Source of the DNA: Mesobaculum littorinae
GTDB lineage: Bacteria > Pseudomonadota > Alphaproteobacteria > Rhodobacterales > Rhodobacteraceae
Length of the DNA: 64,000 nucleotides
Assembly: GCF_004011175.1 (NCBI RefSeq)
Contig: NZ_RQXX01000001.1
Span: 1-64,000, forward strand
Direction of reading: 5' to 3'
Below the pieces are notes generated by a model. The model had not been told where the DNA came from. It searched no databases and saw nothing but the letters and a program-made list of their open reading frames with translations. This document shows positions 8,869 to 18,874 of the stretch, piece by piece. The stretch's first letter is position 1. Each line of letters begins with the position of its first letter. A program made the position numbers and the translations under genes.

Positions 8869-9741
8869 CTAGCGCAGGAAGCCGATCGCGAAGTCCGGGG
8901 CGACGCCCTCTGCCTCGACATAGGCGGCCAGCGCCTGCGGTTCGGGCTGACTGTCGGTGCGGGTTTCCCGGGCCGCGAGGCCGCCGGTCACGAAGAGGCT
9001 GTCGATACCGGCGTCGCGCGCGCCCCTGATATCCGTGTGGATGCCGTCGCCCACGGCCAGGATGCGGGGGCTGTCGGGCGCGCGCCCGGTTTCGTCCAGC
9101 CGCCGGCGCGCGAGGTCGTAGATCGCGCCGTGTGGCTTGCCGAAATAGAGGCTCTCGCCGCCGAGGTCGGTATAGAGACGCGCCAGCGCGCCCGCGCACC
9201 ATTCCCGCGTCTCGCCCCGGTCGACGACGATGTCGGGGTTCGCGCACAAGAGCTTCAGCCCGCGCCCGACTGCTGCTTCGAGCGTCGGGCGATAGGCCTC
9301 GGGCTCTTCGCCGGGCGTCGGGAAGCCGCAGCAGACGATGCCCTCGGCCGCCTCGGGCGCGACCAGCCGCGGCTCGATCGGCGAGGCGACGAGCGCGAGG
9401 GGGTCGAGAAAGGCGCGGTCGTGCTCGGCGCCGATGAACCACACGTCGCGCCCCACGGCGCCTTCGAAAAGGGCCACGCGCGCCGCGTCGCCCGAGCTGG
9501 CGATGGCGTCCCAGGCCGAGGTCGGCACGCCGAAGCTGTCCAGTTGCGTGGCGACCGAGGCGCGCGGGCGGGGGGAGTTGGTGACCAGGACCACCGTCTT
9601 GCCCGCGGCGCGGAAGGCGTTCAGCGCCAGCACGGCCTCGGGCAGGGCGCGCAGGCCGTCATGCACGCAGCCCCAGAGATCGCAGTAGAGGACATCGTAG
9701 TCGTCGGCGATCTGGTCGAGGGTCTCGATAAGTCGGGTCAC
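8869..9741 (-). CDS. HAD-IIA family hydrolase (TIGR01459-like)
   Basis: A 290-residue haloacid-dehalogenase superfamily IIA protein. Motif I reads YCDLWGCVHDG, motif II VLVTNSPRP, and the C-terminal motif IV region is ILAVGDGIHTDIRGARDAGIDSLFVTGG. The residue two after the first Asp, normally Asp in active phosphatases, is Trp here; this appears usual for this subgroup, so phosphatase activity is not assured. Relatives include NagD-type nucleotide or sugar phosphatases. It lies upstream of ribF on the same strand, which may hint at a role near flavin or nucleotide metabolism, but that is only context. Confidence 0.85.
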   Translation of the reverse strand: MTRLIETLDQIADDYDVLYCDLWGCVHDGLRALPEAVLALNAFRAAGKTVVLVTNSPRPRASVATQLDSFGVPTSAWDAIASSGDAARVALFEGAVGRDVWFIGAEHDRAFLDPLALVASPIEPRLVAPEAAEGIVCCGFPTPGEEPEAYRPTLEAAVGRGLKLLCANPDIVVDRGETREWCAGALARLYTDLGGESLYFGKPHGAIYDLARRRLDETGRAPDSPRILAVGDGIHTDIRGARDAGIDSLFVTGGLAARETRTDSQPEPQALAAYVEAEGVAPDFAIGFLR

Positions 9742-9893
9742 GGGCCGCAGCCTCCTGATGATGATGCGCGATCCGCGCAGGGTCGGGCGTGCGCCGGTCG
9801 GACCCGGGCCCGGGGCGCCAACCGGAAGGGCACGCCCCGGCCGGACCCGGTGGCGGCCACGCGCGGCGGGCGCGCGTGGCCGGGGTGGGGGAT

Positions 9894-10814
9894 TTAGACT
9901 GCGAGGTTCGGGATGATCTGCTTCTTGCGGCTGACGATGCCGGGCAGCACGACGGTGTCGTCGCCGCAGACGGTGGCAAAGCTCTTCTCGGCGACTTGGC
10001 GCGTCAGGTCGTTGGGGACCAGCATCGTCGCCTCTTCGCGCAGGATGTCGACGACGAAAAGCAGGACCTGGTCCACGCCGTCCTCGCGCGCGACCTCGTC
10101 CATCGCGGCGACCAGCGACGCCTTGCGCGCCAGCACGGTTTCCGGCGACGTGGTTTCCAGCACCGAGACGCGGAATTTCTTGCCGCCGACTTCGTATTCC
10201 TTGGAATCCATCCGCAGCAGTTCGGCGTCGGAGAAGGCCGAGACATCGGACTTCGCGGCGAACATCTCGGCGGCGTAGCCGGGGATGTCGACGCCCAGGT
10301 CGGCGGCCAGCGTCTCGGCCAGCTTGCGGTCCGCGTCGGTCGTGGTGGGCGAGCGGAATTCAAGCGTGTCGCTCAGGATGCAGGACAGCATCGCGCCCTT
10401 GATCGGATCGGGCATCTTGGTCGCCTCGGCGCCCATCAGGTCGTGCATGATGGTCGCGGTGCAGGCGACGGGGCGGACAGTGATGTCGATCGGACCCTTG
10501 GTCTCGATCCCGCCGACCAGCTTGTGGTGGTCGATGATCGCGGTGATGTCGGCGGCGTTGATGTCCGCGGGCAGCTCGGCAGGGTTGTTGGTGTCGACGA
10601 TGACCACCGGATCGCCGGCGCCGACGCCGTCGATGATCTGCGGCTTGTCGAGGCCCCAGCGCTGCAGCATGAACGCCGCTTCGGTGTTGGGCTCGCCCAG
10701 CAGGGCGGGGGCGGCATCGCGGCCCTCGACCTCGTTTAGGTACCACGCCCAGATGATCGGCGAGCCGGTGGAATCGGTGTCGGGGGATTTGTGTCCGAAG
10801 ACTTTGATGGTCAT
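9894..10814 (-). CDS. ppaC: Manganese-dependent inorganic pyrophosphatase (family II)
   Basis: Hydrolyses pyrophosphate to drive biosynthesis. The 306-residue product starts MTIKVFGHKSPDTDS, the family II metal-binding motif, here with Ser where many bacteria have Asn. The DHH motif is in AIIDHHKLVGG, and the C-terminal DHHA2 domain ends with the substrate-binding SRKKQIIP. The spacing of metal ligands (His, two Asp, DHH) is intact. The frame continues upstream but the added residues are not family-like. It sits alone on the minus strand, divergent from groESL, and shares the intergenic region 10815-11145 with the groE promoter. Confidence 0.95.
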   Translation of the reverse strand: MTIKVFGHKSPDTDSTGSPIIWAWYLNEVEGRDAAPALLGEPNTEAAFMLQRWGLDKPQIIDGVGAGDPVVIVDTNNPAELPADINAADITAIIDHHKLVGGIETKGPIDITVRPVACTATIMHDLMGAEATKMPDPIKGAMLSCILSDTLEFRSPTTTDADRKLAETLAADLGVDIPGYAAEMFAAKSDVSAFSDAELLRMDSKEYEVGGKKFRVSVLETTSPETVLARKASLVAAMDEVAREDGVDQVLLFVVDILREEATMLVPNDLTRQVAEKSFATVCGDDTVVLPGIVSRKKQIIPNLAV

Positions 10815-11046
10815 TGAGGCTGTCCCGTGATCCGGTTTGGTTTCGGCGCCCTTATATTCAGGGCGCCGGGCCTTGTCACCCGGCCCGGGGGGCCACGGTC
10901 CGCCGGCGGCGAGCCCGTCGTCAAGCTGCCCGAAAGGGGACCGCTTCGGGGGTGCGCCGCCTCCCCCACGAAGGCAGCGGCGGATTGCCGCTGCAGGCGA
11001 GCCCCCGCGGCGCGGGGGGGTTGCGGCGCAGGTCGCGCGATCCCAG

Positions 11047-11075
11047 TTGACAGCGTGAAGGCAGTCCCCTATCTC
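11047..11075 (+). promoter_or_regulatory. Housekeeping-type promoter of groESL
   Basis: A consensus -35 box TTGACA (11047-11052), 17-base spacer and a -10-like TATCTC (11070-11075). The predicted start of transcription falls at the left edge of the CIRCE element that follows, which is the arrangement used for HrcA repression. Confidence 0.75.
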
Positions 11076-11082
11076 CCCGTCG

Positions 11083-11109
11083 TTAGCACTCACCCCTAGT
11101 GAGTGATAA
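11083..11109 (+). promoter_or_regulatory. CIRCE operator (HrcA-binding inverted repeat)
   Basis: TTAGCACTC (11083-11091), nine-base spacer, GAGTGATAA (11101-11109). It matches the CIRCE consensus TTAGCACTC-N9-GAGTGCTAA at all but one position. HrcA repressor binding here would shut off groESL when free GroEL is plentiful. It lies between the promoter and the groES ribosome-binding site, so it would be part of the leader RNA as well. Confidence 0.9.
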
Positions 11110-11145
11110 GTGAAGACAAACGTGAACCCGAAGGAGCGTTCAGAG

Positions 11146-13150
<2,005 letters not shown>

Positions 13151-13198
13151 GCCACCCGGGCCACCGATCGGCATCGCCGGTCGACCCCGACAGACAGG

Positions 13199-13230
13199 AA
13201 GGGGCGTTCCGCAAGGGGCGCCCCTTTCTC
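13199..13230 (+). terminator. groESL terminator
   Basis: Stem AAGGGGCG (13199-13206) with CGCCCCTT (13219-13226), 12-base loop that can form an alternative inner pairing, then TCTCGTT. About 50 bases after the groEL stop, so it is the likely intrinsic terminator of the operon. Confidence 0.65.
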
Positions 13231-13303
13231 GTTGTGGGCGGGGGCGCGGTGGTCCAGTCTTGGCCTTACGCCTGCGAGCCCGCAAACCCACGAGGTGCCA
13301 AGC

Positions 13304-13681
13304 ATGGAACGCCACGACGGAGGATGCCTTTGCGGGGCGCTGCGCATTTCGGCCAGGGGTCGGCCGCTGCGTGTCGGCCTGTGCCACTGTCTGGACTGCC
13401 GCCGCCACCATGGCGCGCCGTTCTATGCGGCCGCGATCTTCCGGGCCGATAACGTGCGGATTACCGGACCATGGCGGGCCTATCGCGGGCGTGCCTTTTG
13501 TCCCGATTGCGGCTCGTCGGTCTTTGCGCAGAGCGGCGAGGAAATCGAGGTTCATCTGGGCGCTCTCGATACCCCCGACAGTCTGCGCCCCGATTACGAG
13601 GTCTGGACCTGCCGGCGCGAAAGCTGGCTGACCCCGGTCCCCGGTGCGGCCCAGTTTCCGCGTGACAGGGAGGACGCGTAG
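13304..13681 (+). CDS. GFA family protein (glutathione-dependent formaldehyde-activating-like)
   Basis: A 125-residue zinc-binding protein of the GFA/CENP-V family. Conserved Cys residues are seen in GGCLCGALR, LCHCLDCRRHHGAPF and FCPDCGSSVF, which form the two zinc sites of the family. The start MERHDGGCLCG is chosen because it places the first Cys pair at the usual distance and a GAGGTG ribosome-binding site precedes it. The founding member adds glutathione to formaldehyde, but most members are uncharacterised, so that activity should not be assumed. It stands alone after groESL. Confidence 0.85.
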   Translation: MERHDGGCLCGALRISARGRPLRVGLCHCLDCRRHHGAPFYAAAIFRADNVRITGPWRAYRGRAFCPDCGSSVFAQSGEEIEVHLGALDTPDSLRPDYEVWTCRRESWLTPVPGAAQFPRDREDA

Positions 13682-13802
13682 GTCCCGGCGCGCGACGCGA
13701 CCGGGGGTCGGGGGCGCTAGAGACCCTGGTTGATGCAGCCTGAGGGCGCGTCCGGGCACTGGCGTCGTCCCCTGCCAGTGTCCTCGGGCGCCCGGGCCGC
13801 GG

Positions 13803-14882
13803 TCAGGCGGCGCCGGTGCGGCGGTTCACGTGGCCCATCTTGCGTCCCGCGCGCACCTCGGCCTTGCCGTAAAGGTGCAGCGCCGCGCCCGAGGTCCTGA
13901 GATCGGGCAGGCGGTCCATGTCGGCACCGATCAGGTTCTCCATCACCACGTCGGAATGGCGCAACCCGTCGCCCAGGGGCCAGCCTGCCACCGCGCGGAT
14001 ATGCTGTTCGAACTGGTCGATGTCGCAACCGTTCTGCGTCCAGTGGCCCGAGTTGTGGACCCGCGGCGCGATCTCGTTCACGACAAAGCCGTCCGGCGTC
14101 ACGAAAAGCTCGACCCCCAGAACTCCGACATAGTCGAGCGCGTTGAGGATGCGTGCCGCGACCAGCACCGCGTCGGTGCGTTGCGATGCGCTGAGCCGCG
14201 CAGGCACGGTCGTGGTCCGCAGGATGCCGTCCTCGTGCAGGTTCTCGCCCGGATCGAAGCAGGCCACGGACCCGTCGGCACCGCGGGCGCCGATCACCGA
14301 AACCTCGCGCTCGAACGGCACGAGGCCTTCCAGGATCGCGGGCGCACCGTCGAGGGTGGCAAGGGCCGCGTCGGCGTCCTGCGCCGTGGCCAGCCGCGCC
14401 TGTCCCTTGCCGTCGTAGCCGAAGCGCCGGGTCTTGAGGATCGCTGGCGCGCCCACCTGCGCCAGCGCGGTGCCGAGGTCCTCGGCGCCGTCCACGGCGG
14501 CAAAGGGCGCGACGGTCAGGCCCAGATCGGCGAGGAAGGTCTTCTCGGTCAGCCGGTCCTGGCTGACGCGCAGCGCCTCGCGTCCCGGTCGGATCGGGCG
14601 GATCGCCTCGACGGTATCCAGCGCGGCGGTCGGGATGTTCTCGAACTCGTAGGTCACGACATCGACCGACTGCGCGAAACGGGTCAGCGCCTCGGTATCG
14701 TCATAGCCGGCCTTCATGTGGAAATTCGCGACATGCGAGGCGGGGCAATCGCCGCCGGGTTCGAAGATGCAGGTCTTGAACCCCAGCCGGGACGCGGCCA
14801 CCGACAGCATGCGGCCCAGCTGGCCGCCGCCGAGGATGCCGATCGTGGATCCGGGGGCGAGGGGGGGCGTGGTCTCAGTCAT
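13803..14882 (-). CDS. purK: 5-(carboxyamino)imidazole ribonucleotide synthase
   Basis: ATP-grasp enzyme of purine synthesis that carboxylates AIR with bicarbonate to give N5-CAIR, the substrate of PurE. The 359-residue product starts [26 protein letters not shown], the family's N-terminal nucleotide-fold motif, with [14 protein letters not shown] in the ATP-grasp core and [14 protein letters not shown] near the active site. Its start overlaps the end of purE by eight bases, so the two are translated as a coupled pair. An upstream extension of the frame lies inside purE and is rejected. Confidence 0.95.
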   Translation of the reverse strand: MTETTPPLAPGSTIGILGGGQLGRMLSVAASRLGFKTCIFEPGGDCPASHVANFHMKAGYDDTEALTRFAQSVDVVTYEFENIPTAALDTVEAIRPIRPGREALRVSQDRLTEKTFLADLGLTVAPFAAVDGAEDLGTALAQVGAPAILKTRRFGYDGKGQARLATAQDADAALATLDGAPAILEGLVPFEREVSVIGARGADGSVACFDPGENLHEDGILRTTTVPARLSASQRTDAVLVAARILNALDYVGVLGVELFVTPDGFVVNEIAPRVHNSGHWTQNGCDIDQFEQHIRAVAGWPLGDGLRHSDVVMENLIGADMDRLPDLRTSGAALHLYGKAEVRAGRKMGHVNRRTGAA

Positions 14883-15360
14883 CGCTGGGCTCCTCGGGGA
14901 TCGAGGCCGAGAGCGCGGCGCGCCAGGCATCCAGCCGCCCGGCCAGCGCAGGGTCGGAGACGGCGAGGATCGCGGCGGCCATCAGGCCCGCGTTGGCCGC
15001 GCCAGCCGACCCGATCGCCATGGTCGCGACGGGAAAGCCCTTGGGCATCTGCAGGATTGAATAGAGGGAATCGACCCCGGACAGCGCCCGGGTCTGCACC
15101 GGTACACCGATCACCGGCACCCGGGTCTTCGACGCCATCATGCCGGGCAGATGCGCCGCCCCTCCGGCGCCGGCGATGATCACCTTCAGGCCGCGGTCCA
15201 CGGCGGTCTTGCCGTAGTCCCACAGCCGGTCCGGCGTGCGGTGGGCCGAGACGATGCGGGTTTCGTGCGTGACGCCCAGCTCGTCCAGAATGGTCGCCGC
15301 CTCGCGCAGCGTGGGCCAGTCCGACTGGCTGCCCATGATGATCCCGACGTCGACGCCCAT
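14875..15360 (-). CDS. purE: N5-CAIR mutase (class I PurE)
   Basis: Moves the carboxyl group of N5-CAIR to carbon 4 to give CAIR. The 161-residue product starts [18 protein letters not shown], with the GSQSDW phosphate-binding motif, the SAHRTPDRL motif with the catalytic His, and the [11 protein letters not shown] loop. It forms an overlapping pair with purK. The upstream 190 bases separate it from the LacI-type regulator gene, which ends towards it on the same strand, so the pair probably has its own promoter in 15361-15552. Confidence 0.95.
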   Translation of the reverse strand: MGVDVGIIMGSQSDWPTLREAATILDELGVTHETRIVSAHRTPDRLWDYGKTAVDRGLKVIIAGAGGAAHLPGMMASKTRVPVIGVPVQTRALSGVDSLYSILQMPKGFPVATMAIGSAGAANAGLMAAAILAVSDPALAGRLDAWRAALSASIPEEPSDD

Positions 15361-15552
15361 CGCCTGCCTCCTGAACTTCGATCTGCCCCGGCCAGTATAC
15401 GCAGCCGCCCCATGGCGCAACGGGCGCGGGCCGTCACGGTGTCCACCGCGAGGGCGCGGAGCCGGATCCTCGTGCGGCAGGCTATAGCCGGCAGTGACAG
15501 GGGGGGGGCGGACCGGGCTGCGGGGCTGGCCCCGTGGGGCCGCGCGCGGCGC

Positions 15553-16599
15553 CTACCCGCGGCGGGTGCTTTCACGCGGCATCAGACGGAACCCGAGGTC
15601 GGCGATCCTGGGGCCCGGATCGCGGTCGTCGAGGCGGGCCAGGATCTTCTCCATCGCGGTGCGCCCCATGTCGTGCCGGAAGGTGCGCAGGCTGGTCAGG
15701 GTGGGATAGGCGGCGGCGTTGACCTCGAAATCGTTGAAGCCGCAGACGCCGAAGCTTTCCCCGATCCGAAATCCCCGTCGCAGCGCCGCGAACTGCACCC
15801 CGAGCGCGAGGTCGTCGTTGTTGCAAAAGACCGCGTCGGTTTCGGGCGCCTGCGCCAGCAGCCGGTCCAGAAGCGTGCCGCCCAGCGATACGCTGGAGGC
15901 GTCGTTCGTCACCATCTCGTGCCCCTCGACGGGCAGGCCGGCGGCGTCGAGCGCGGCGCGGAACCCTGCGCGGCGGCGTGTCGAACGGGGATCCATCCGG
16001 GCCCCGATAAAGGCCGGGGCCCGGTAGCCCTGTGCGATCAGGTGTTCGGTCGCCGCCTGCGCCGCCTCGTGGTGGGAAAAGCCCACCATCATGTCGATGG
16101 GATCCTGGGCCAGGTCCATGATCTGCACCACCGGGCATCCGGCCCGTTCAAGCAGGGTGCGCGCCTCGGGCGTCTGGTCGACGCCCGCCACCACCAGCCC
16201 CGCGGGGCGCTGGCTGAGGAAGACGCGGATCAGCTCTTCCTCGGTTTCGCTGCGGTATCGGGTGTTGCCGAGCTGGACCTTGTAGGGCGTCCCTGAGACG
16301 GCGCTGTAGACCCCGCTCAGCACGTCCGAGAACACGTTGTTGGTGACAGACGGGATCAGAACTCCGATGACCGAGGTGCGCTGCGACGCCAGGGCCTGTG
16401 CCGCCGGGTCGGGGATGTATCCCAGCTCGTGCACCGCCTCGGCGATCCGGGCGCGCAGGGCGGGCGATACCATTTCGGGGCGGCGCAGCGCACGGCTGAC
16501 GGTGATCGTCGAGGTGCCGACCCGGGCCGCGACGTCGGCGAGGGTGACGCGGCGGGACGACCTGCGGCCAGAGGGGGAGGGGGCATCGATGCGTGACAT
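15553..16599 (-). CDS. LacI-family transcriptional regulator (gluconate-type)
   Basis: A 348-residue repressor. The N-terminal helix-turn-helix is VTLADVAARVGTSTITVSRALRRPEMV, followed by the hinge helix with ALASQRTSVIGVLIPS, then a periplasmic-binding-protein-like effector domain. It resembles GntR/IdnR-type gluconate repressors of Proteobacteria. It is transcribed divergently from gluconokinase and a TRAP transporter, and the 95-base gap holds two matching 14-base palindromes, so it probably represses both itself and the transport genes until the sugar acid or its phosphate is present. The ATG at 16599 gives a family-typical start; earlier starts would run through the operators. Confidence 0.9.
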   Translation of the reverse strand: MSRIDAPSPSGRRSSRRVTLADVAARVGTSTITVSRALRRPEMVSPALRARIAEAVHELGYIPDPAAQALASQRTSVIGVLIPSVTNNVFSDVLSGVYSAVSGTPYKVQLGNTRYRSETEEELIRVFLSQRPAGLVVAGVDQTPEARTLLERAGCPVVQIMDLAQDPIDMMVGFSHHEAAQAATEHLIAQGYRAPAFIGARMDPRSTRRRAGFRAALDAAGLPVEGHEMVTNDASSVSLGGTLLDRLLAQAPETDAVFCNNDDLALGVQFAALRRGFRIGESFGVCGFNDFEVNAAAYPTLTSLRTFRHDMGRTAMEKILARLDDRDPGPRIADLGFRLMPRESTRRG

Positions 16600-16620
16600 G
16601 GGGAAACTATCCTTGACGCA

Positions 16621-16634
16621 TGACAGCGCTGTCA
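16621..16634. promoter_or_regulatory. LacI-type operator 1
   Basis: Perfect 14-base palindrome TGACAGCGCTGTCA, 22 bases upstream of the regulator start codon. A TTGACG hexamer on the plus strand (16613-16618) lies immediately before it, so repressor bound here would block a promoter reading towards gluconokinase. Confidence 0.75.
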
Positions 16635-16650
16635 ATAAGCATTGCGCCCA

Positions 16651-16664
16651 TGACAACGCTGTCA
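16651..16664. promoter_or_regulatory. LacI-type operator 2
   Basis: TGACAACGCTGTCA, the same palindrome with one central change from perfect symmetry, and flanked by A/T on both sides. Its centre is 30 bases from the centre of operator 1, close to three helical turns, so two repressor dimers could sit on the same face of the DNA. Confidence 0.7.
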
Positions 16665-16694
16665 TTCGCGCAGCGCGCAACCATGGGGGGAGCT

Positions 16695-17195
16695 ATGCGG
16701 CACGTGCTGGTCATGGGCATCTGCGGCACGGGCAAATCGTCCGTCGCCGGGCTGCTGGCCGCGCGCACCGGGCGGGGATTCGTCGAGGCCGACGATCATC
16801 ATTCGGCCGAGGCGATTGCCCGGATGGCCCGTGGCGAGGCGCTGACCGACGACGACCGCTGGGGCTGGCTTGACCGCGTGGCGCAGGCCGCCCTCGCCGA
16901 AGGCCGGCCGACGGCGATCGCCTGTTCGGCGCTGAAGCGGGCGTATCGCGACCGTCTGTCCGAAACGCTTGGCGAGATCGACGTCATCCACCTGGACGGC
17001 GCCCGCGATCTGGTCGCCCGGCGCATGGCCGACCGTGCAGGACATTTCATGCCCGTCAGCCTGATCGACAGCCAGTTGTCCGCTCTCGAACCGCCCGCAG
17101 GCGCGCGTGTCCTGCGGCTGGATATCGATCAGCCGCTCGATGCGCTCGTGGCGCAGGCGGTCGAATTCACGACCCCGGAACGCCCCTCGGCGTAA
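16695..17195 (+). CDS. gntK: Gluconokinase
   Basis: Phosphorylates gluconate to 6-phosphogluconate for the Entner-Doudoroff or pentose phosphate route. The 166-residue product starting MRHVLVMGICGTGKSS has a P-loop GICGTGKS at residues 8-15, then ADDHHSAEAIARMARG and SALKRAYRDRLS, all typical of the small GntK family. Two earlier in-frame ATGs exist (16620 and 16683) but the first would put coding sequence across both operators; the start at 16695 has a G-rich ribosome-binding site and the usual length. It leads the TRAP operon by 30 bases. Confidence 0.9.
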   Translation: MRHVLVMGICGTGKSSVAGLLAARTGRGFVEADDHHSAEAIARMARGEALTDDDRWGWLDRVAQAALAEGRPTAIACSALKRAYRDRLSETLGEIDVIHLDGARDLVARRMADRAGHFMPVSLIDSQLSALEPPAGARVLRLDIDQPLDALVAQAVEFTTPERPSA

Positions 17196-17225
17196 CCGGG
17201 ACTTTTCACCTTGGGAGGACCAAAC

Positions 17226-18242
17226 ATGAAGACCCTTACCCTGACCGCCCTGCTGGCCCTTGGTACCGCGACCGGCGCGCTGGCGCAGGAGATGACGCTG
17301 CGCTTTCAGTCGTCGGACCCCGCGGGCAACCCCAACTTCCTGCTGCAGAAGGAATGGGCCGCAAGCGTTTCCGAAAAGACCGACGGCGCCATCACGGTCG
17401 AGCTTCTGCCGGTCGAATCCATCGTCGCCCATAACGAAACGCAGGACGCCATCGCCGCCGGCATTCTTGACGGCCACGTCACCGACACCTCGTACTTTGC
17501 GGGCAAGGACCCGGCCTTCGGCCTGATCGCGAACCCCGTCGGCGCGTGGTCCGACCCGCAGGAAATGTTCGATTACATGGAAGAGGGCGGCGGCCGCGAG
17601 CTGATGAACGAGCTGCTGAACCCGTATGGCCTGCAGTTCCTCGGCGCGACGACCCCGGGGCTCGAGGCGCTGGTGGCGAAGGTGCCGCTGGACGGGGTCG
17701 ACGACCTGCAGGGCCTCAAGATGCGCGCGCCCGAGGGGCTGGTGCAGCAGGTCTTTGCCGCGGCCGGTGCCGCGCCGGTGAACCTGCCCGGGTCCGAGGT
17801 CTTCACCTCGCTCGACAAGGGCGTGATCGACGCGGCCGACTACACCGTGTTCTCGACCAACCAGGCGCAGGGCATGCACGACGTCGCAAAGCACCCGGTC
17901 TACCCCGGCTTCCACTCGATGCCGCTGGTCGAGATTTCCATGAACAAGGAAAAGTTCGACAGCCTGCCCGAAGAGCAGCAGACCGCGCTGGTCGAATCGG
18001 TCGCCGAGTTCGCGCAGATGCAGGTGTCGGAACTTCGCGCCGCCGACGAGGCCGCCGTCGAGAAGGCCCGCGAAGCCGGTGACATCACGATCCACGACTG
18101 GCCCGAGGACGAGCGCGCGCGCTTCCGCCAGATCGCGCAGGGCGAATGGCAGACCGTGGCCGACAAGTCGGAGAACGCACAGAAGGTCTACGATTCGCTG
18201 ACCACCTACCTCACCGATGCCGGGCTGATGCAGTCCGAGTAA
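17226..18242 (+). CDS. dctP: TRAP transporter solute-binding protein (DctP family)
   Basis: A 338-residue periplasmic receptor. The start MKTLTLTALLALGTATGALAQ is a Sec signal cut after AQ, preceded by a GGGAGG ribosome-binding site. The mature domain includes ESIVAHNETQDAIAAG and the ligand-contacting LKMRAPEG, where the conserved Arg binds the substrate carboxylate. It feeds the DctQ/DctM membrane pair encoded next. With gluconokinase in front and a gluconate-type repressor across from it, the substrate is probably gluconate or a related sugar acid; this is inference from context. Confidence 0.9.
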   Translation: MKTLTLTALLALGTATGALAQEMTLRFQSSDPAGNPNFLLQKEWAASVSEKTDGAITVELLPVESIVAHNETQDAIAAGILDGHVTDTSYFAGKDPAFGLIANPVGAWSDPQEMFDYMEEGGGRELMNELLNPYGLQFLGATTPGLEALVAKVPLDGVDDLQGLKMRAPEGLVQQVFAAAGAAPVNLPGSEVFTSLDKGVIDAADYTVFSTNQAQGMHDVAKHPVYPGFHSMPLVEISMNKEKFDSLPEEQQTALVESVAEFAQMQVSELRAADEAAVEKAREAGDITIHDWPEDERARFRQIAQGEWQTVADKSENAQKVYDSLTTYLTDAGLMQSE

Positions 18243-18262
18243 TCGCAGCGACCCGAGCCATG

Positions 18263-18290
18263 CCCGGGCCGGCCTGCGCGTCGGCCCGGG
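18263..18290 (+). terminator. Intercistronic stem-loop after dctP
   Basis: Perfect 9-base stem CCCGGGCCG (18263-18271) with CGGCCCGGG (18282-18290), 10-base loop, no T run. Stable stems after binding-protein genes commonly protect the upstream message and reduce read-through, giving more receptor than permease. Confidence 0.55.
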
Positions 18291-18315
18291 GTCTTGCAGT
18301 CCGAGGAGGGGACAG

Positions 18316-18873
18316 ATGGTCAGCCATCAAGAGACGAGCGAGGCGGCCCACGAGGCGCCGCAGGGGGCCATCGCCGAATCCGGCCTGCTGGGTAGGGCGA
18401 TCTCGGCCGGGGGGCTGGTGTTCGCGGCGGGCATCGTTGTGGCGATGCTGATCCTGATCCAGGAGGTGGTGCTGCGCTACTTCTTCAATTCGCCCACGGT
18501 CTGGGCGCACGAGACGACGATCTTCCTGTCGGGGATCGCCTTCGTCTACGGCGGGCTCTACTGCGTGGCGCAGGACAACCACATCCGCGTGGTGCTGCTT
18601 TACGATGCGATCCCGCGAGGGGCACGCCGCATCCTGGACATCGTGATCTCGGTCATCTGCGCGTTGGCCTCGGGCATGTTCGCCTGGGCCGCGTGGCTGA
18701 TGGTCGAACGGGCGGTCTTCACCCCCGCGGGTGACTTCCGGCTCGAAACCTCGGGCAGCGCGTGGGACCCGGTCTACCCGGGGCTGATGAAGCTCTTCCT
18801 GCTTGCCGTGATGGCCGTGATGGCCCTCCAGTTCCTCATCCTTGCCATCAACTACGCGCGGGGAAGGCGCTGA
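18316..18873 (+). CDS. dctQ: TRAP transporter small permease (DctQ family)
   Basis: A 185-residue membrane protein with four predicted hydrophobic helices, the family's usual topology. The conserved segment VVLRYFFNSPTVWAHETTIFLSG (split across residues about 50-72) is the DctQ signature around the second helix. An N-terminal cytoplasmic stretch of about 25 residues precedes the first helix. It ends one base before the dctM start region (TGACATG), so the two are tightly linked. It forms the membrane complex with DctM. Confidence 0.9.
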   Translation: MVSHQETSEAAHEAPQGAIAESGLLGRAISAGGLVFAAGIVVAMLILIQEVVLRYFFNSPTVWAHETTIFLSGIAFVYGGLYCVAQDNHIRVVLLYDAIPRGARRILDIVISVICALASGMFAWAAWLMVERAVFTPAGDFRLETSGSAWDPVYPGLMKLFLLAVMAVMALQFLILAINYARGRR

Positions 18874-18874
18874 C

